Assembly: GCA_945893365.1 (NCBI GenBank) | Contig: CAMDED010000073.1 | Span: forward strand, 1-36,245 | DNA: 36,245 nucleotides | Origin: Candidatus Sulfopaludibacter sp. SbA3 | GTDB taxonomy: Bacteria > Acidobacteriota > Terriglobia > Bryobacterales > Bryobacteraceae | Reading direction: 5' to 3' | In this document: positions 6,802-15,870 of the stretch, in pieces | How the letters are laid out: each line of letters starts with the position of its first letter | How positions within the stretch are numbered: position 1 is the first letter of the stretch | Notes under the pieces: generated by a model | Told to the model about the DNA's origin: nothing | What the model saw: only the letters and a program-made list of their open reading frames with translations | Databases searched by the model: none | Made by a program: the position numbers and the translations under genes

Positions 6802-8121
6802 ATGCTCATCACCGAGATGGTTCTCCATCCGATCGCCATTGCAGACCCTCCGCTACGCAGCTCCTACGGTCTGCACGCGCCGTTCGCGTTGCGCACCGTC
6901 GTCGAGTTGAAGACCGACAGCGGCATCACCGGCATCAGCGAGACCTATGGCGGCGACGGACCGGTTGCGGCGCTTGAGGCCGCGCGGCCGTGGGTGGAAG
7001 GCATGGACCCGTTCCGGCTTGCCGGCTTGTGGGCGAAATTCAATGCGGACGCCGCCAGCCAAGCTTCGGACGTTGCAGGCGGACGCAGCCAAACCTACAT
7101 GGTTCCGGGTGAGAATCCGCTTGATCGCCACGCCCGGACATTCGCCGCCATTGAGATAGCCTGCCTCGACGCCATCGGAAAGGCCGTGGGCCAGCCGGTC
7201 TGCGACGTGATCGGGGGACGGGTCCGCGACGCCGTTTCCTTCTCCGCCTATCTTTTCTACAAGCACGCGGGGGGCGGCGGGATTGGCGGCGATGCCCGCG
7301 AGGACGAGTACGGCGAGATTCTTTCCGCCAAGGCCTGCGTGCGCTCAGCCCGCAAGATGGTGGATTTTTACGGATTCCACGAGATCAAGCTGAAGGGCGG
7401 GGTGCTCGATCCGGCGGAGGAGATCGCATCGATCAGGAGTTTGCGCGAGGAGTTCGGCGCGGCCTACCCGCTGCGGATCGACCCGAATTGCGCCTGGTCG
7501 GTGGACACCTCCGTCGAAGTGGGCCGCGCGCTCAAAGAGGAGCTTTCCGAAGGCGGCTACCTCGAAGATCCTTGCGCGGAGCTTGAGGGAATGGGGGAGG
7601 TACGGCGGCGGTTGCTGGCGGAAGGAAACGAGACGCCGCTTGCAAGCAACGTAGCCACTACCTGCTTCGCCGACGTGCCGAAGGCGCACAAACTCGATGC
7701 CGTGCAGGTGGTCCTTTGCGATCCGCATTACTGGGGCGGAATGCGCCAAGTGCAGTTGCTTTCGCACCTTTGCGAAGTGCTCGGCCTGGGGATGTCGATG
7801 CACTCGAACAGCCACCTGGGCGTGAGCCTGATGGCGATGACGCACGTGGCCGCGGCGTCGCCGCATCTTTTCTACGCCTGCGATACCCACTACCCATGGC
7901 AGACGGAGAAGGACGAAATCGTGGAAGGCGGCCGGGTCCGCTTCGTGAATGGCTGCGTCCCCGTTCCGGATAAGCCGGGCCTCGGCGTGTCGCTCGACTA
8001 CGATCAGGTGGCCCGCGGCCGGGAGCGTTACAACAAGATTCCCTGGCGCAAACGCGACGACGAGGCGGAAATGCGCAAGCACGTGGATCCGGATTGGAAA
8101 AGGGTTTTGCCACGCTGGTGA
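6802..8121 (+). CDS. gudD: Glucarate dehydratase (enolase superfamily)
   Basis: This 439-aa enzyme dehydrates D-glucarate to 5-dehydro-4-deoxy-D-glucarate in the cytoplasm. The N-terminal capping domain is followed by the barrel. The base motif K196-L-K198 (HEIKLKGG), metal ligands D227 (RIDPN), E255 (YLEDP) and N283 (ASNV), and MHSNSHLG (333-340) with the second catalytic His match the glucarate dehydratase subgroup, not mandelate racemase. The length is typical (about 440). No good ribosome binding site precedes the ATG at 6802. The next gene, 19 nt downstream, encodes the following pathway enzyme, which supports the assignment. No aldarate transporter or regulator is adjacent. Confidence 0.9.
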   Translation: MLITEMVLHPIAIADPPLRSSYGLHAPFALRTVVELKTDSGITGISETYGGDGPVAALEAARPWVEGMDPFRLAGLWAKFNADAASQASDVAGGRSQTYMVPGENPLDRHARTFAAIEIACLDAIGKAVGQPVCDVIGGRVRDAVSFSAYLFYKHAGGGGIGGDAREDEYGEILSAKACVRSARKMVDFYGFHEIKLKGGVLDPAEEIASIRSLREEFGAAYPLRIDPNCAWSVDTSVEVGRALKEELSEGGYLEDPCAELEGMGEVRRRLLAEGNETPLASNVATTCFADVPKAHKLDAVQVVLCDPHYWGGMRQVQLLSHLCEVLGLGMSMHSNSHLGVSLMAMTHVAAASPHLFYACDTHYPWQTEKDEIVEGGRVRFVNGCVPVPDKPGLGVSLDYDQVARGRERYNKIPWRKRDDEAEMRKHVDPDWKRVLPRW

Positions 8122-8140
8122 GCGAGTAGGAAGAAAATTC

Positions 8141-9046
8141 ATGAGCACATCGAATATCTGCAAAGAGTGGAAAGGCGTTTTCGGATTCCCCATCACGCCG
8201 ATGAAGAAGGATCTGTCGGTCGACCTCGACGGGCTGGCGCGCAATGTGACGGAAATGGTGAAGCACCCGTTTTGCGCGCTGGTAGCGGCCGGCGGCACGG
8301 GGGAGTTGTACTCGCTTAGCGTGGACGAAATCGCGGACGTCACGCGGGTTACGGTGGAAGCCGCAGCCGGAAAGATGGCCGTCGTCGCCGGCACCGGCTA
8401 CAACGCGGCGATGGGCGCGGAAATCGCACGGCGCGCGGAGAAAGCCGGCGCCGCCTGCATGCTCGCGCTGCCGCCGTACTACATCAACGCTCCGGAGGAA
8501 GGGCTGTTCACGTACTATGAAGCGATCGGAAAAGCCACCGGCTTGCCGCTCATGCTCTACAGCCGGGACTGGGCCGTATTCTCCGCGCAACAGGTAGCCC
8601 GGCTCGCCGCTCGCGTGCCCTCCCTTGCGGGTTGGAAAGACGGACAGGGCGACGCGCGCAAGTACCAGCGCATCATGCAGGAAGTGGGCGACCGCCTGGC
8701 GTGGTTCGGAGGCATCGGCGACGATTGCGTGCCGCCGTACTTCGCCGTTGGCGTGCAAGCATATACCTCGAGCATTTCGAATATTGCGCCGAAGCTATCG
8801 CTCGCGCTCGCCGAGGCGGGAATGGCGCGCGACTTCACGAAGCTCGACGCCCTCATGAAAAAATACGTCCATCCGCTCTATGCGATTCGGGAGCGGGTGC
8901 GCGGTTACGAAGTGTCCGTCATGAAGGATGCGATGGAGATGCTCGGAATGGCCGGCGGACCGGTGCGTCCGCCGCTTGAGAACACGCGCCCGAAGGATCT
9001 GGAAGACACGCGCGCGCTGATGGAAGTCTATCGCGACGTCCTGTAA
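8141..9046 (+). CDS. kdgD: 5-dehydro-4-deoxyglucarate dehydratase (DHDPS/NAL aldolase superfamily)
   Basis: This 301-aa TIM-barrel enzyme decarboxylates and dehydrates 5-dehydro-4-deoxyglucarate to 2,5-dioxopentanoate (2-oxoglutarate semialdehyde). GTGE at 52-55, Tyr140 (MLYSRDW) and the Schiff-base Lys166 in GWKDGQGD are all present. The frame is open back to 7949, inside gudD, but the start at 8141 is chosen because MSTSNICKEWKGVFGFPITP is the usual beginning of the family and TAGGA lies about 10 nt upstream. It is co-transcribed with gudD. The semialdehyde dehydrogenase needed to reach 2-oxoglutarate is not in the window. Confidence 0.9.
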   Translation: MSTSNICKEWKGVFGFPITPMKKDLSVDLDGLARNVTEMVKHPFCALVAAGGTGELYSLSVDEIADVTRVTVEAAAGKMAVVAGTGYNAAMGAEIARRAEKAGAACMLALPPYYINAPEEGLFTYYEAIGKATGLPLMLYSRDWAVFSAQQVARLAARVPSLAGWKDGQGDARKYQRIMQEVGDRLAWFGGIGDDCVPPYFAVGVQAYTSSISNIAPKLSLALAEAGMARDFTKLDALMKKYVHPLYAIRERVRGYEVSVMKDAMEMLGMAGGPVRPPLENTRPKDLEDTRALMEVYRDVL

Positions 9047-9057
9047 ACATTTGAGAT

Positions 9058-9166
9058 AGAGGGAGTCCGGCTATCGGGCGGTACACTCCGTAAACGGAGT
9101 GGGCGGGAGATCCGGGCAGAGGTTATGGTCTTCTTGGTGGGATCCAGAGCGGACCGGACTCCCTCT
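9058..9166. repeat. 109-bp nested inverted repeat (structured RNA or MITE-like element)
   Basis: Perfect 13-bp arms AGAGGGAGTCCGG (9058-9070) and CCGGACTCCCTCT (9154-9166) enclose a 7-bp hairpin CACTCCG-TAAA-CGGAGTG (9084-9101) and a 5-bp helix GATCC/GGATC (9109-9113 with 9140-9144). The result would be a three-way junction. It starts 11 nt after the kdgD stop codon. No T-run follows, so it is not a classical terminator. No flanking target duplication is evident. It could be a 3'-UTR structure, a small RNA, or a miniature transposable element next to the IS wrecks. Confidence 0.6.
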
Positions 9167-9312
9167 TCCATACACACAGTACGACGGTCGAATCGCGTGT
9201 CAAGGCCCGAAAATGGCTTAGTTGCTGAAAACAAAGGCGCGAAATATTTTTCAAAAGTTGTCACCGTGTTTTCGCTTCCCTTGAACCTGAGTTTGTGAAA
9301 CAAGGAGAGTGC

Positions 9313-9631
9313 ATGACGAGGACGCGAATGCAATACAGTCCGAAGTTCAAAGTGAAGCGGCGTATCCCAAGCCGAAGGTAAGCGAGCCAGGGGAAGGGCA
9401 CAAGATCTACCGGTACCTGCTGAAGGGGTGGGGGCAAGGCGAGTCAAACAGGTGTGGAGTACGGACATCACCTACGTCCGGATGAATGACGGATTTGTGT
9501 ACCTGGTGGCGGTGATGGACTGGTTCAGCCGGTACGTGCTGAGTCGGTCGCCGTCGGTGACGATGGAGGTGGACTTCTGCGTGGAGGCGTTGAAGAGGGC
9601 GCTGCGGCGTGGGCTGCCGGAGATCAGGATG
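9313..9631 (+). pseudogene. IS3-family transposase remnant (orfA-orfB, internally deleted)
   Basis: An AAGGAG and ATG at 9313 begin an orfA-like start (QYSPKFKVKRR) that runs into a stop at 9379-9381. The same region then reads in another frame as the orfB linker (EPGEGHKIYRYLLKG), and in a third frame as the start of the catalytic core: QVWSTDITYVRMNDGFVYLV, then AVMDWFSRYVLS. The first catalytic Asp (STDITY) is kept. The second Asp and the Glu are gone because similarity stops near GLPEI at 9631. Most of orfA and the end of orfB are deleted. It is dead as a transposase. Confidence 0.85.
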
Positions 9632-9639
9632 CGCTGCAC

Positions 9640-10089
9640 CGTGGCTTTGGCCGCTCGGCTCAAGGAAGGATGCCCCGCCTCGATCGGCTGCTGGGCCCGG
9701 GCGACGCCGCGCGGTCTGGCAAACCTGCCCGCTACGATGAGACCACCGAGAAGAGGGTGCTCGCTCCGCTCGAGCGACCGCCCCCCGAAGGGCTATTCGC
9801 AATGGAACGGGAATCGTTTGGCCGAGGCCCTTCCGGATGTCGGCAAGCATCGGGTATGGCGCATCCCGCGCCGTCATGACATTCGTTTACAACGCCGCCG
9901 ATGTGGTCGGGTTGTACCTCAACCCGCCCCAGAATGCGCTGGTGCTATCGGTGGACGAGAGGCCCTCGATTCAGGCTCTGGAACGGGCCCAGGGCTTTTT
10001 GCGGTTGCCGGACGGAAACCGGTCTACGGCTTCAGTCATGGCTACAAACGTCACGGCACGACCACACCGTTCGCGGCGTTGGCCCTGAC
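9640..10089 (+). pseudogene. IS630-family transposase remnant, N-terminal and central part, frameshifted
   Basis: The family's characteristic blocks appear in three different frames: GKPARYDETTEKRVL, PPPEGYSQWNGNRLAEAL, DVGKHRVWRI, then AADVVGLYLNPPQNALVLS with the first catalytic Asp in VDERPSIQALERAQG, and YKRHGTTTPFAAL at the end. Several frameshifts make it non-functional. The last ~150 residues, including the other catalytic acids, are missing here. A matching C-terminal piece lies at 23419-23643 in the same orientation. Confidence 0.88.
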
Positions 10090-10092
10090 GAA

Positions 10093-10500
10093 CTCCTCAT
10101 ACTCCCGTTTCAAGATGTGTCGCGTGGCCGGTCCGCTCAGCCACTCGTGCGCACGGTCCACTTCCGCCAACCCGCAATGTCCGCCTCCGTGTACCTGACC
10201 GGAAAACCGTCTGCGCCGATGGGCTGCCGCCTCCGCCACGCCCTCGCTCCGGTATTGCCGGATGAGCCGCGTCATTTGCGCCAGACTCAATCCCGCCACC
10301 TTGCACAGGTAGGCCCGTACCGAACCTCGCTGCCCCTGCTCGTATGATCCTGTGCGACCAGGACTCCTTGAATCCAGTCGTACACCTCGCTCCGGCTTTC
10401 GCCCCTGAAGTCGATTCCCTGGCTGGCCTCGATAAATTCCTCGATCTGCTTCTCTCGTTTAGTTCGACCTTCGGCGCGCTGCATTCGGATTTGCACCCGG
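10093..10500 (-). pseudogene. Remnant of an rve-type integrase/transposase, N-terminal part, frameshifted
   Basis: On the minus strand one frame gives IEEFIEASQGIDFRGESRSE and VYDWIQGVL. After a frameshift another frame gives KVAGLSLAQMTRLIRQYRSE, with an HTH-like character, and later DRAHEWLSGPATRHILKREYEE. These are typical of the N-terminal region of a family of ~400-aa integrase-core transposases. The DDE core itself is absent, since similarity ends about 5 bases from the end of the IS630 remnant. The two wrecks therefore abut tail to tail. Confidence 0.75.
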
Positions 10501-10601
10501 CCGCAGCTCGCCTTTCATCTCCATTTTCAGGATTTTAAGGATCATCTTGTATTGATAATTCCGACGAACGGCGAATGGCATCGTGTGGTAGGCTGAAGTT
10601 T

Positions 10602-10673
10602 ATGTTTTGCAGTCTGCGGTTGGATTATCGCCGGAGAATTCCAACCGAAGGCGGCGAGTTGGGCGCGAGTTGA
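10602..10673 (+). CDS. Possible 23-aa upstream ORF coupled to the large membrane protein gene
   Basis: ATG at 10602 opens a 23-codon frame (MFCSLRLDYRRRIPTEGGEL, then GAS) whose TGA (10671-10673) directly abuts the ATG of the 1108-codon gene at 10674. TAGGCT ends 7 bases before the start, in a position suited to a -10 element and a leaderless message. The large gene has no clear ribosome binding site of its own, so translational coupling is possible. No attenuator-like run of a single amino-acid codon is present. This is a tentative call. Confidence 0.35.
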   Translation: MFCSLRLDYRRRIPTEGGELGAS

Positions 10674-13600
10674 ATGGCTGCTCTCGGCGTTTCAGTTCTT
10701 TTCTTTTTTTGTTGGCTGATTCTCGGCTATCCAGTCGCCTATTTGCAAGGCCGGCGAAATCTCCTGCAAGCGGCTCTGCTTGCACCGGTTTGCGGCGTGG
10801 CTGTGGTACTGCTGCCGGTATTCTGGTTGAGCCGGATTGGTTCGCTCCCTGTTAACCGATTCGCCGCTCTCCTGACGGCGGCTCTCATACTTGGCTCAGC
10901 GGCGGTTTGGGTCTGGCTGAAGCCGCGATTCTCTGTGTCTCAATACCGGATTGTGGCGGTGATTTTGGCCGGCGCGCTGATTGCGTCCGGCTGGCCGATG
11001 ATTCTCCATGGATTTGGATGGATGGCCTACGTGAACGGCGATATGGCCTTCTATTCGCTCGCGGCCGAGCGCCTGTTGCACCATTCCTTCTTCGAGCCCC
11101 CTGACATGACTGCGGTTCTTCAGGGTAAGGATTTCACCACGGGCTCCTGGTTTCTGCACGTCGTCGTTGCGCATCGCGCCGGCGCGGACTTCATGCTCGC
11201 ATGGGCGTCCGCGGTAACCGGACTGACTCCGCATGAAGTCTACATGCCGCTCCTTCTGAGCTTTCATCTAACCCTGATCAGCACGAGCGCCGCTTTGGTT
11301 TGCCAAGGCAAGAAGCTCAGAACAGCCGCGTTAGTAACGTGCGTATTGGCGGGTCTCTCGGCGATGGCGACGCGAGGGGTGCTTAGCCAGCTGATTCCCC
11401 AAGTGCTCGGCATAGCGTGCCTGGCTGGAACCTTTTGCGTTTTGGCCCATGACGGCGAGAGGTCCTTGCGGTCGGGCTTGCGCAAAGCGGCTGTAGGAGC
11501 CATTCTATTCTCCGCGCTGGCAATCACTTACAATGAGGTGATTCCGTTCTTGTTGCTATCGATTGGAATTTATTGGCGTCTGGCCGCCTGGCGCGGGCAA
11601 TGGCCCCCGAGCCGAAACGCGATAGTGGCGACGTGCGGCGCGCTGGTGTTCATGATGTGCCTGTTGAACGTTTACGTAGTGGACTTTGTCAGGTACATGA
11701 CGAGCGTTGCCATCAGCGTTGGCACTGCCGCCTGGACGCAAGGTCCGCGGGAGTCGGCGCTTTTCCCCTATTTCCTGATGCCGACCGGCCTCGCTAATTT
11801 TTGGGGTATTCTCGCTGTCACACGCAACCCTGGGGAACCGTTTGTCTCGCTGGCGATTTTTCTGGGAGGCGCGCTGACGTTGCTCGCGGCTTTGCCGGCG
11901 CTGGTGGAGGCGAGACGGTGCGTCCCTGTAGCCGTGATGACGGTCTGCATGCTCATGGTTGGCCTCTACCTGTTCTTCAATAACAACGACTTCCCCACCT
12001 TTAAGCTGGCCATGTACATCCAACCCTTCATTCTTGGATCCGTGGCCGTCTACCTGTGTCGGCTCAACCGCCCCCGCGTGCTGGCGGCCTGCGCGGCGTT
12101 GGTCGCCCTTTGTCAAGTGCACGGCCAGCTGTCGTACGTTTTCCAGAGCGCTGGATCCGGAGTAGCTGAAGGAGGCGTGTCAGCGCCCTTTGTTACCGTG
12201 GACCAAGTGCTTTCGCAGTTTCGCGCCGTGCTGGGGACCATCCCGCCGTCGAGGGCGATTGCCGTCGATACCGACAGCATTGTGATAGGTGACTTGCAGA
12301 ATCTCTACCTGCGAGGCCGAGCTTCCAATTTTCTCTCCTTTGGCGGATGGGGGCTCCGCAACGTTTTTCAACCCGGGCCGGAGGTTAACTCCGATGTGGC
12401 CGTAATAGCCAGGCGCCTTTACTCGCAGGCGATTGGGGGCGTGAAGGAGCTCAAGTTCGAGTTCAACGGTCCAATCGTTTTCGGGAAAACATTGTCTGCA
12501 TCAGCGGATTCCGTGTTCGTCAACCCCAACGCGCCAGACGAGGTGGACGAGCCGGTCTTGATTTCCATGCCAAAGGGAACGATCTTCAATCGCTTTCATC
12601 AGAGGCAGGGGGGCGCATTGGTCACGGCCAAGCCGTGGCGAGAACTGAGCAATCACCTTGTTTTTATCAATTCACGACTGTCCACCACTTGGGCGGTGGG
12701 AAATTGGGACCTAATTGGCGTCAATCGCCTGGAGGCGGACTTCGCGCATCGCAACGGAACCATGGCGGCGCTAGGCCGCTATTCCCTCTTTCGCGTTGTC
12801 CACCCGTCCGAGCCGTTTCGCTTAATCTTTGACCTTACCACCAGCGGCATCAATCCGGAGGCCGGATCCCAGCTGCCGAAGGTGACCATCATCGGGGCCG
12901 AGCGATGGACCTTCCCGCTCGTCGGCTCCGGGGCGGCGCGTGTGTTGAGTCCTCCGCTGAGAGCCCAGGTGATTGACGGCGTCCACTATGTGGCTATCGA
13001 CATGGGCCCTGGCTGGAGCTTCCCAAACCGGCGAACGGGCTTGATGCTACTCTATGGCCGCCGATACATGGACGACCCCCGTAAAATCACCGCGTTTGGT
13101 CGAGGTCTCTCGGCGATTTCCGAAGAACAGTACGGTCGTCTGCAGATTCCGATCAGGATCAGCCGGTTTCCCGACGACTTGGCCGCCAACCCCGATATGG
13201 AATTCTCGGGGATCTGGGAAGATGGATGGATAGGCGGGTCTTCTGAGGTGACTTTACGCCAACCGGTCACCAGTGCGCCGCTTGTCATTCGCGGGGCCAT
13301 CCCCAAGATCGACGATGGCAACTTCCATACCTCGGCTGCGGTTATGCTCAACGGCCAGATTGCCCTTCAACGCGATCTCGGAGTTGGGGAGTTCGAATTG
13401 AACGTCCCCGCCGCTGCGTGTGGCGCCCGGTGCCGCATAGACGTGAATTTCTCACGCACACAACGGTTACCGGGCGGAGACCGGAGACCGGTCGCGGCGC
13501 AGCTCAAATTCATAGGGTTTAGCCGCCTGCCCGCCCGGCGGCAAAGCATGAACCATATCAGGCAGTTTCCGGACGACCTTCACGATCACCGAAGACTGGA

Positions 13601-14000
13601 AATTTCCGGAATTGACGAGGATGGGTGGCTGCGCGGATCCTCCTCCGTACGGCTGCGCAAGTCCGTCGAAAATGATGCGTTCCCGATTCGCGGGTCAATC
13701 CCCAAGATAGATCGCGCGGATTTTAAGAAGCCGGTCACCACTAAGGTCAACGGTCGCGCGGTCGTCGAACGCAGCCTCGGACCCGGTGAGTTCGATCTTA
13801 GCGTGCCTGCCGCCCGATGTGGATCCACGTGTCTCGCTGAGGTGACTTTCTCCAACACACGAGTGTTGCCCGGCAGCGATCGGAGATCAGTAGGCGCACG
13901 AGCGGCCCTTCCCGGTTTCGGGGCGGAAGACGCGGGGAAGACTGCCGGTCCGAAGACCCATTCCGCTACTGGCAAACAAACATCGGAAGGAGAAGAATGA
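10674..14000 (+). CDS. Giant multi-pass membrane protein with duplicated C-terminal domain, polysaccharide-associated
   Basis: The first ~490 of 1108 residues are mostly hydrophobic, with about a dozen membrane segments separated by short loops. This resembles GT-C type glycosyltransferases or polysaccharide polymerases, with a conserved-looking early loop ([18 protein letters not shown]). The middle (about 500-825) is soluble. The C-terminus holds two copies of a ~115-residue domain starting FPDDL at 832 and 965. Each contains a (W/D)EDGW(I/L).GSS strand, an (I)RG(A/S)IPKID turn, G(E)F(E/D)L.VPAA, two Cys and a LPG(G/S)DRR ending. It overlaps rfbF by 4 nt (ATGA), so it belongs to the cluster. 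I do not recognise a characterised homologue. Assembly or modification of a surface glycan is inferred from context. Confidence 0.8.
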   Translation: MAALGVSVLFFFCWLILGYPVAYLQGRRNLLQAALLAPVCGVAVVLLPVFWLSRIGSLPVNRFAALLTAALILGSAAVWVWLKPRFSVSQYRIVAVILAGALIASGWPMILHGFGWMAYVNGDMAFYSLAAERLLHHSFFEPPDMTAVLQGKDFTTGSWFLHVVVAHRAGADFMLAWASAVTGLTPHEVYMPLLLSFHLTLISTSAALVCQGKKLRTAALVTCVLAGLSAMATRGVLSQLIPQVLGIACLAGTFCVLAHDGERSLRSGLRKAAVGAILFSALAITYNEVIPFLLLSIGIYWRLAAWRGQWPPSRNAIVATCGALVFMMCLLNVYVVDFVRYMTSVAISVGTAAWTQGPRESALFPYFLMPTGLANFWGILAVTRNPGEPFVSLAIFLGGALTLLAALPALVEARRCVPVAVMTVCMLMVGLYLFFNNNDFPTFKLAMYIQPFILGSVAVYLCRLNRPRVLAACAALVALCQVHGQLSYVFQSAGSGVAEGGVSAPFVTVDQVLSQFRAVLGTIPPSRAIAVDTDSIVIGDLQNLYLRGRASNFLSFGGWGLRNVFQPGPEVNSDVAVIARRLYSQAIGGVKELKFEFNGPIVFGKTLSASADSVFVNPNAPDEVDEPVLISMPKGTIFNRFHQRQGGALVTAKPWRELSNHLVFINSRLSTTWAVGNWDLIGVNRLEADFAHRNGTMAALGRYSLFRVVHPSEPFRLIFDLTTSGINPEAGSQLPKVTIIGAERWTFPLVGSGAARVLSPPLRAQVIDGVHYVAIDMGPGWSFPNRRTGLMLLYGRRYMDDPRKITAFGRGLSAISEEQYGRLQIPIRISRFPDDLAANPDMEFSGIWEDGWIGGSSEVTLRQPVTSAPLVIRGAIPKIDDGNFHTSAAVMLNGQIALQRDLGVGEFELNVPAAACGARCRIDVNFSRTQRLPGGDRRPVAAQLKFIGFSRLPARRQSMNHIRQFPDDLHDHRRLEISGIDEDGWLRGSSSVRLRKSVENDAFPIRGSIPKIDRADFKKPVTTKVNGRAVVERSLGPGEFDLSVPAARCGSTCLAEVTFSNTRVLPGSDRRSVGARAALPGFGAEDAGKTAGPKTHSATGKQTSEGEE

Positions 14001-14767
14001 AGGCTGTCATCCTCGCCGGTGGACTCGGGACCCGTATCGCCGAAGAGACGACGGTGCGGCCGAAGCCAATGGTGGAGATTGGCGGGATGCCCGTAATCTG
14101 GCACATCATGAAGATCTACTCGAATTACGGAATAAACGACTTCATCGTGTGTCTGGGCTACAAGGGGTACGTCATCAAGGAATATTTCGCCAACTACTTC
14201 CTTCACACCGCGGACGTGACTTTCCACATGGAGACCAACGAAATGCAGGTTCACGAGCGGCATGCCGAGCCGTGGCGGGTAACGCTTGTCGATACCGGGC
14301 AGGAAACCATGACCGGCGGCCGGGTGCGGCGAGTGCGCGGCCATCTCGAAAACGAGGAGAACTTCTGCCTCACTTACGGGGACGGTCTGAGTGACGTCAA
14401 TATCACTGAACTGATCGAGTTTCACAAAGGGCAGAGGACGTTGGCCACGCTTACCGCCGCGCAGCCGATCGGACGCTTCGGGGCTCTGGATGTGGATGGC
14501 AGCCGGGTGAAGAGCTTTCAAGAGAAACCGCCGGGCGACGGCATGTGGATCAACGGCGGTTTTTTCGTCATGTCGCCGAAGGTTCTCGATCTGATCGAGG
14601 GCGATCATTCCGTGCTGGAGCGCGAGATGTTGGAGACCCTGGCGCGGACCGGTCAGCTCTCAGCGCACTTGCATCGAGGATTCTGGCAACCGCTTGACAC
14701 CCTTCGGGACAGGATGTACCTTGAGGAACTGTGGAAATCGGGAGAAGCCCCCTGGAAAAAATGGTAG
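13997..14767 (+). CDS. rfbF: Glucose-1-phosphate cytidylyltransferase
   Basis: This 256-aa enzyme makes CDP-glucose from CTP and glucose-1-phosphate, the first committed step to CDP-activated deoxysugars. The nucleotide-binding signature [12 protein letters not shown] and the downstream [11 protein letters not shown] are intact. [10 protein letters not shown] holds the metal-binding Asp. [18 protein letters not shown] is characteristic of RfbF as opposed to RmlA. The length is normal (about 257). Its ATG overlaps the stop of the preceding membrane protein gene, and its stop overlaps the start of rfbG, so it is translationally coupled on both sides. Confidence 0.95.
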   Translation: MKAVILAGGLGTRIAEETTVRPKPMVEIGGMPVIWHIMKIYSNYGINDFIVCLGYKGYVIKEYFANYFLHTADVTFHMETNEMQVHERHAEPWRVTLVDTGQETMTGGRVRRVRGHLENEENFCLTYGDGLSDVNITELIEFHKGQRTLATLTAAQPIGRFGALDVDGSRVKSFQEKPPGDGMWINGGFFVMSPKVLDLIEGDHSVLEREMLETLARTGQLSAHLHRGFWQPLDTLRDRMYLEELWKSGEAPWKKW

Positions 14768-15870
14768 ACGCCAAATTCTGGATGGGGAAAAGGGTGTTCA
14801 TTACCGGCCACACGGGCTTCAAGGGCGCATGGCTGTGCACTTGGCTGAAGGAGCTTGGCGCGGATGTGACTGGTTATTCGTTGCCGGCTGAAGATCTAAG
14901 CATTTTTCGGGATTGCCGTTTGGACCAATGCGTCCGATCCATTGAGGGCGATATTCGTAATTTCGAGCAGGTGCGGCGCGCGATGGAAGCGGCGGCTCCC
15001 GAGGTTGTCTTCCACTTGGCTGCCTGCTCCCTGGTGCGCCGCTCTTACACGAACCCGCTCGAAACATATTCGACCAACGTGATCGGTACGGCGCATGTGC
15101 TCGAGGCGGTCCGGCAAATCGGGACCGCCCGAGCCGTGATCAGCGTGGCGAGTGATAAGTGTTATCGGAATCGCGAGTGGGTTTGGGGCTACCGTGAATG
15201 CGATCCGCTAGGCGGCCGTGATCCTTATAGTTCCAGCAAAGCGGCGGCGGAACTTGTGACGGAAGCATACCGCGAGTCCTATTTTCCGGCCGATCGTTAC
15301 GAGAGTCACGGTATCGCGATCGCCTCGGTGCGAGCAGGCAACGTAATTGGCGGAGGAGATTGGGCTGAGGATCGGCTCATACCCGATATAGTCCGCTCAA
15401 TCACATCTCTCAATGCCGTACAGATTCGCAATCCCCACTCGATTCGGCCGTGGCAACACGTTCTTGAGCCGCTTTCGGGATATTTACGCCTGGCCGAACA
15501 GCTTTTCCGCAAAGGGTCCGCCTTCGCCTCAGCTTGGAATTTCGGCCCGAGGTTGGAAGATGCGCGCCCCGTGTCCTGGATTGTGGAGCGTATTCTTTCC
15601 CGTTGGGAGAATAACTCAGGCTGGGCGGTGGACGGCGGCAGTCATCCTCACGAGGCCCAATATTTGAAGCTCGATTGCGCGAAGGCGATCGGCGAACTAG
15701 GCTGGTGTCCACGTTGGAGCCTCGACATCGCTCTTGACTTGGTCGTGGAATGGTACAAGGCGCGAGAATCCGGGCTGGAAATGCGCGAAGTTACGGTTCG
15801 CCAGATCGAGAGGTACTCGGAGACTGGGAATGGCGTAACTCCTCAATCTCTCGTCCAGTTCACCTCATGA
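14761..15870 (+). CDS. rfbG: CDP-glucose 4,6-dehydratase
   Basis: This 369-aa short-chain dehydrogenase converts CDP-glucose to CDP-4-keto-6-deoxyglucose with bound NAD+. The Rossmann motif is GHTGFKGAW and the catalytic Tyr-x3-Lys is in [27 protein letters not shown] is highly typical of RfbG. The frame is open upstream to 14731, but ATG 14761 is preferred because [19 protein letters not shown] matches the family start; this ATG overlaps the rfbF stop. RfbH (the 3-dehydrase for 3,6-dideoxyhexoses) does not follow; a C-methyltransferase does instead. Confidence 0.95.
   Translation: MVDAKFWMGKRVFITGHTGFKGAWLCTWLKELGADVTGYSLPAEDLSIFRDCRLDQCVRSIEGDIRNFEQVRRAMEAAAPEVVFHLAACSLVRRSYTNPLETYSTNVIGTAHVLEAVRQIGTARAVISVASDKCYRNREWVWGYRECDPLGGRDPYSSSKAAAELVTEAYRESYFPADRYESHGIAIASVRAGNVIGGGDWAEDRLIPDIVRSITSLNAVQIRNPHSIRPWQHVLEPLSGYLRLAEQLFRKGSAFASAWNFGPRLEDARPVSWIVERILSRWENNSGWAVDGGSHPHEAQYLKLDCAKAIGELGWCPRWSLDIALDLVVEWYKARESGLEMREVTVRQIERYSETGNGVTPQSLVQFTS

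Noticed and set aside
7345-8758. Two long minus-strand frames (349 and 366 codons)
   Set aside because: They are antisense to gudD and kdgD, both with intact catalytic motifs.
9058-9166. Rho-independent terminator after kdgD
   Set aside because: The stem is long but encloses an 83-base branched loop, and no T-run follows the right arm.
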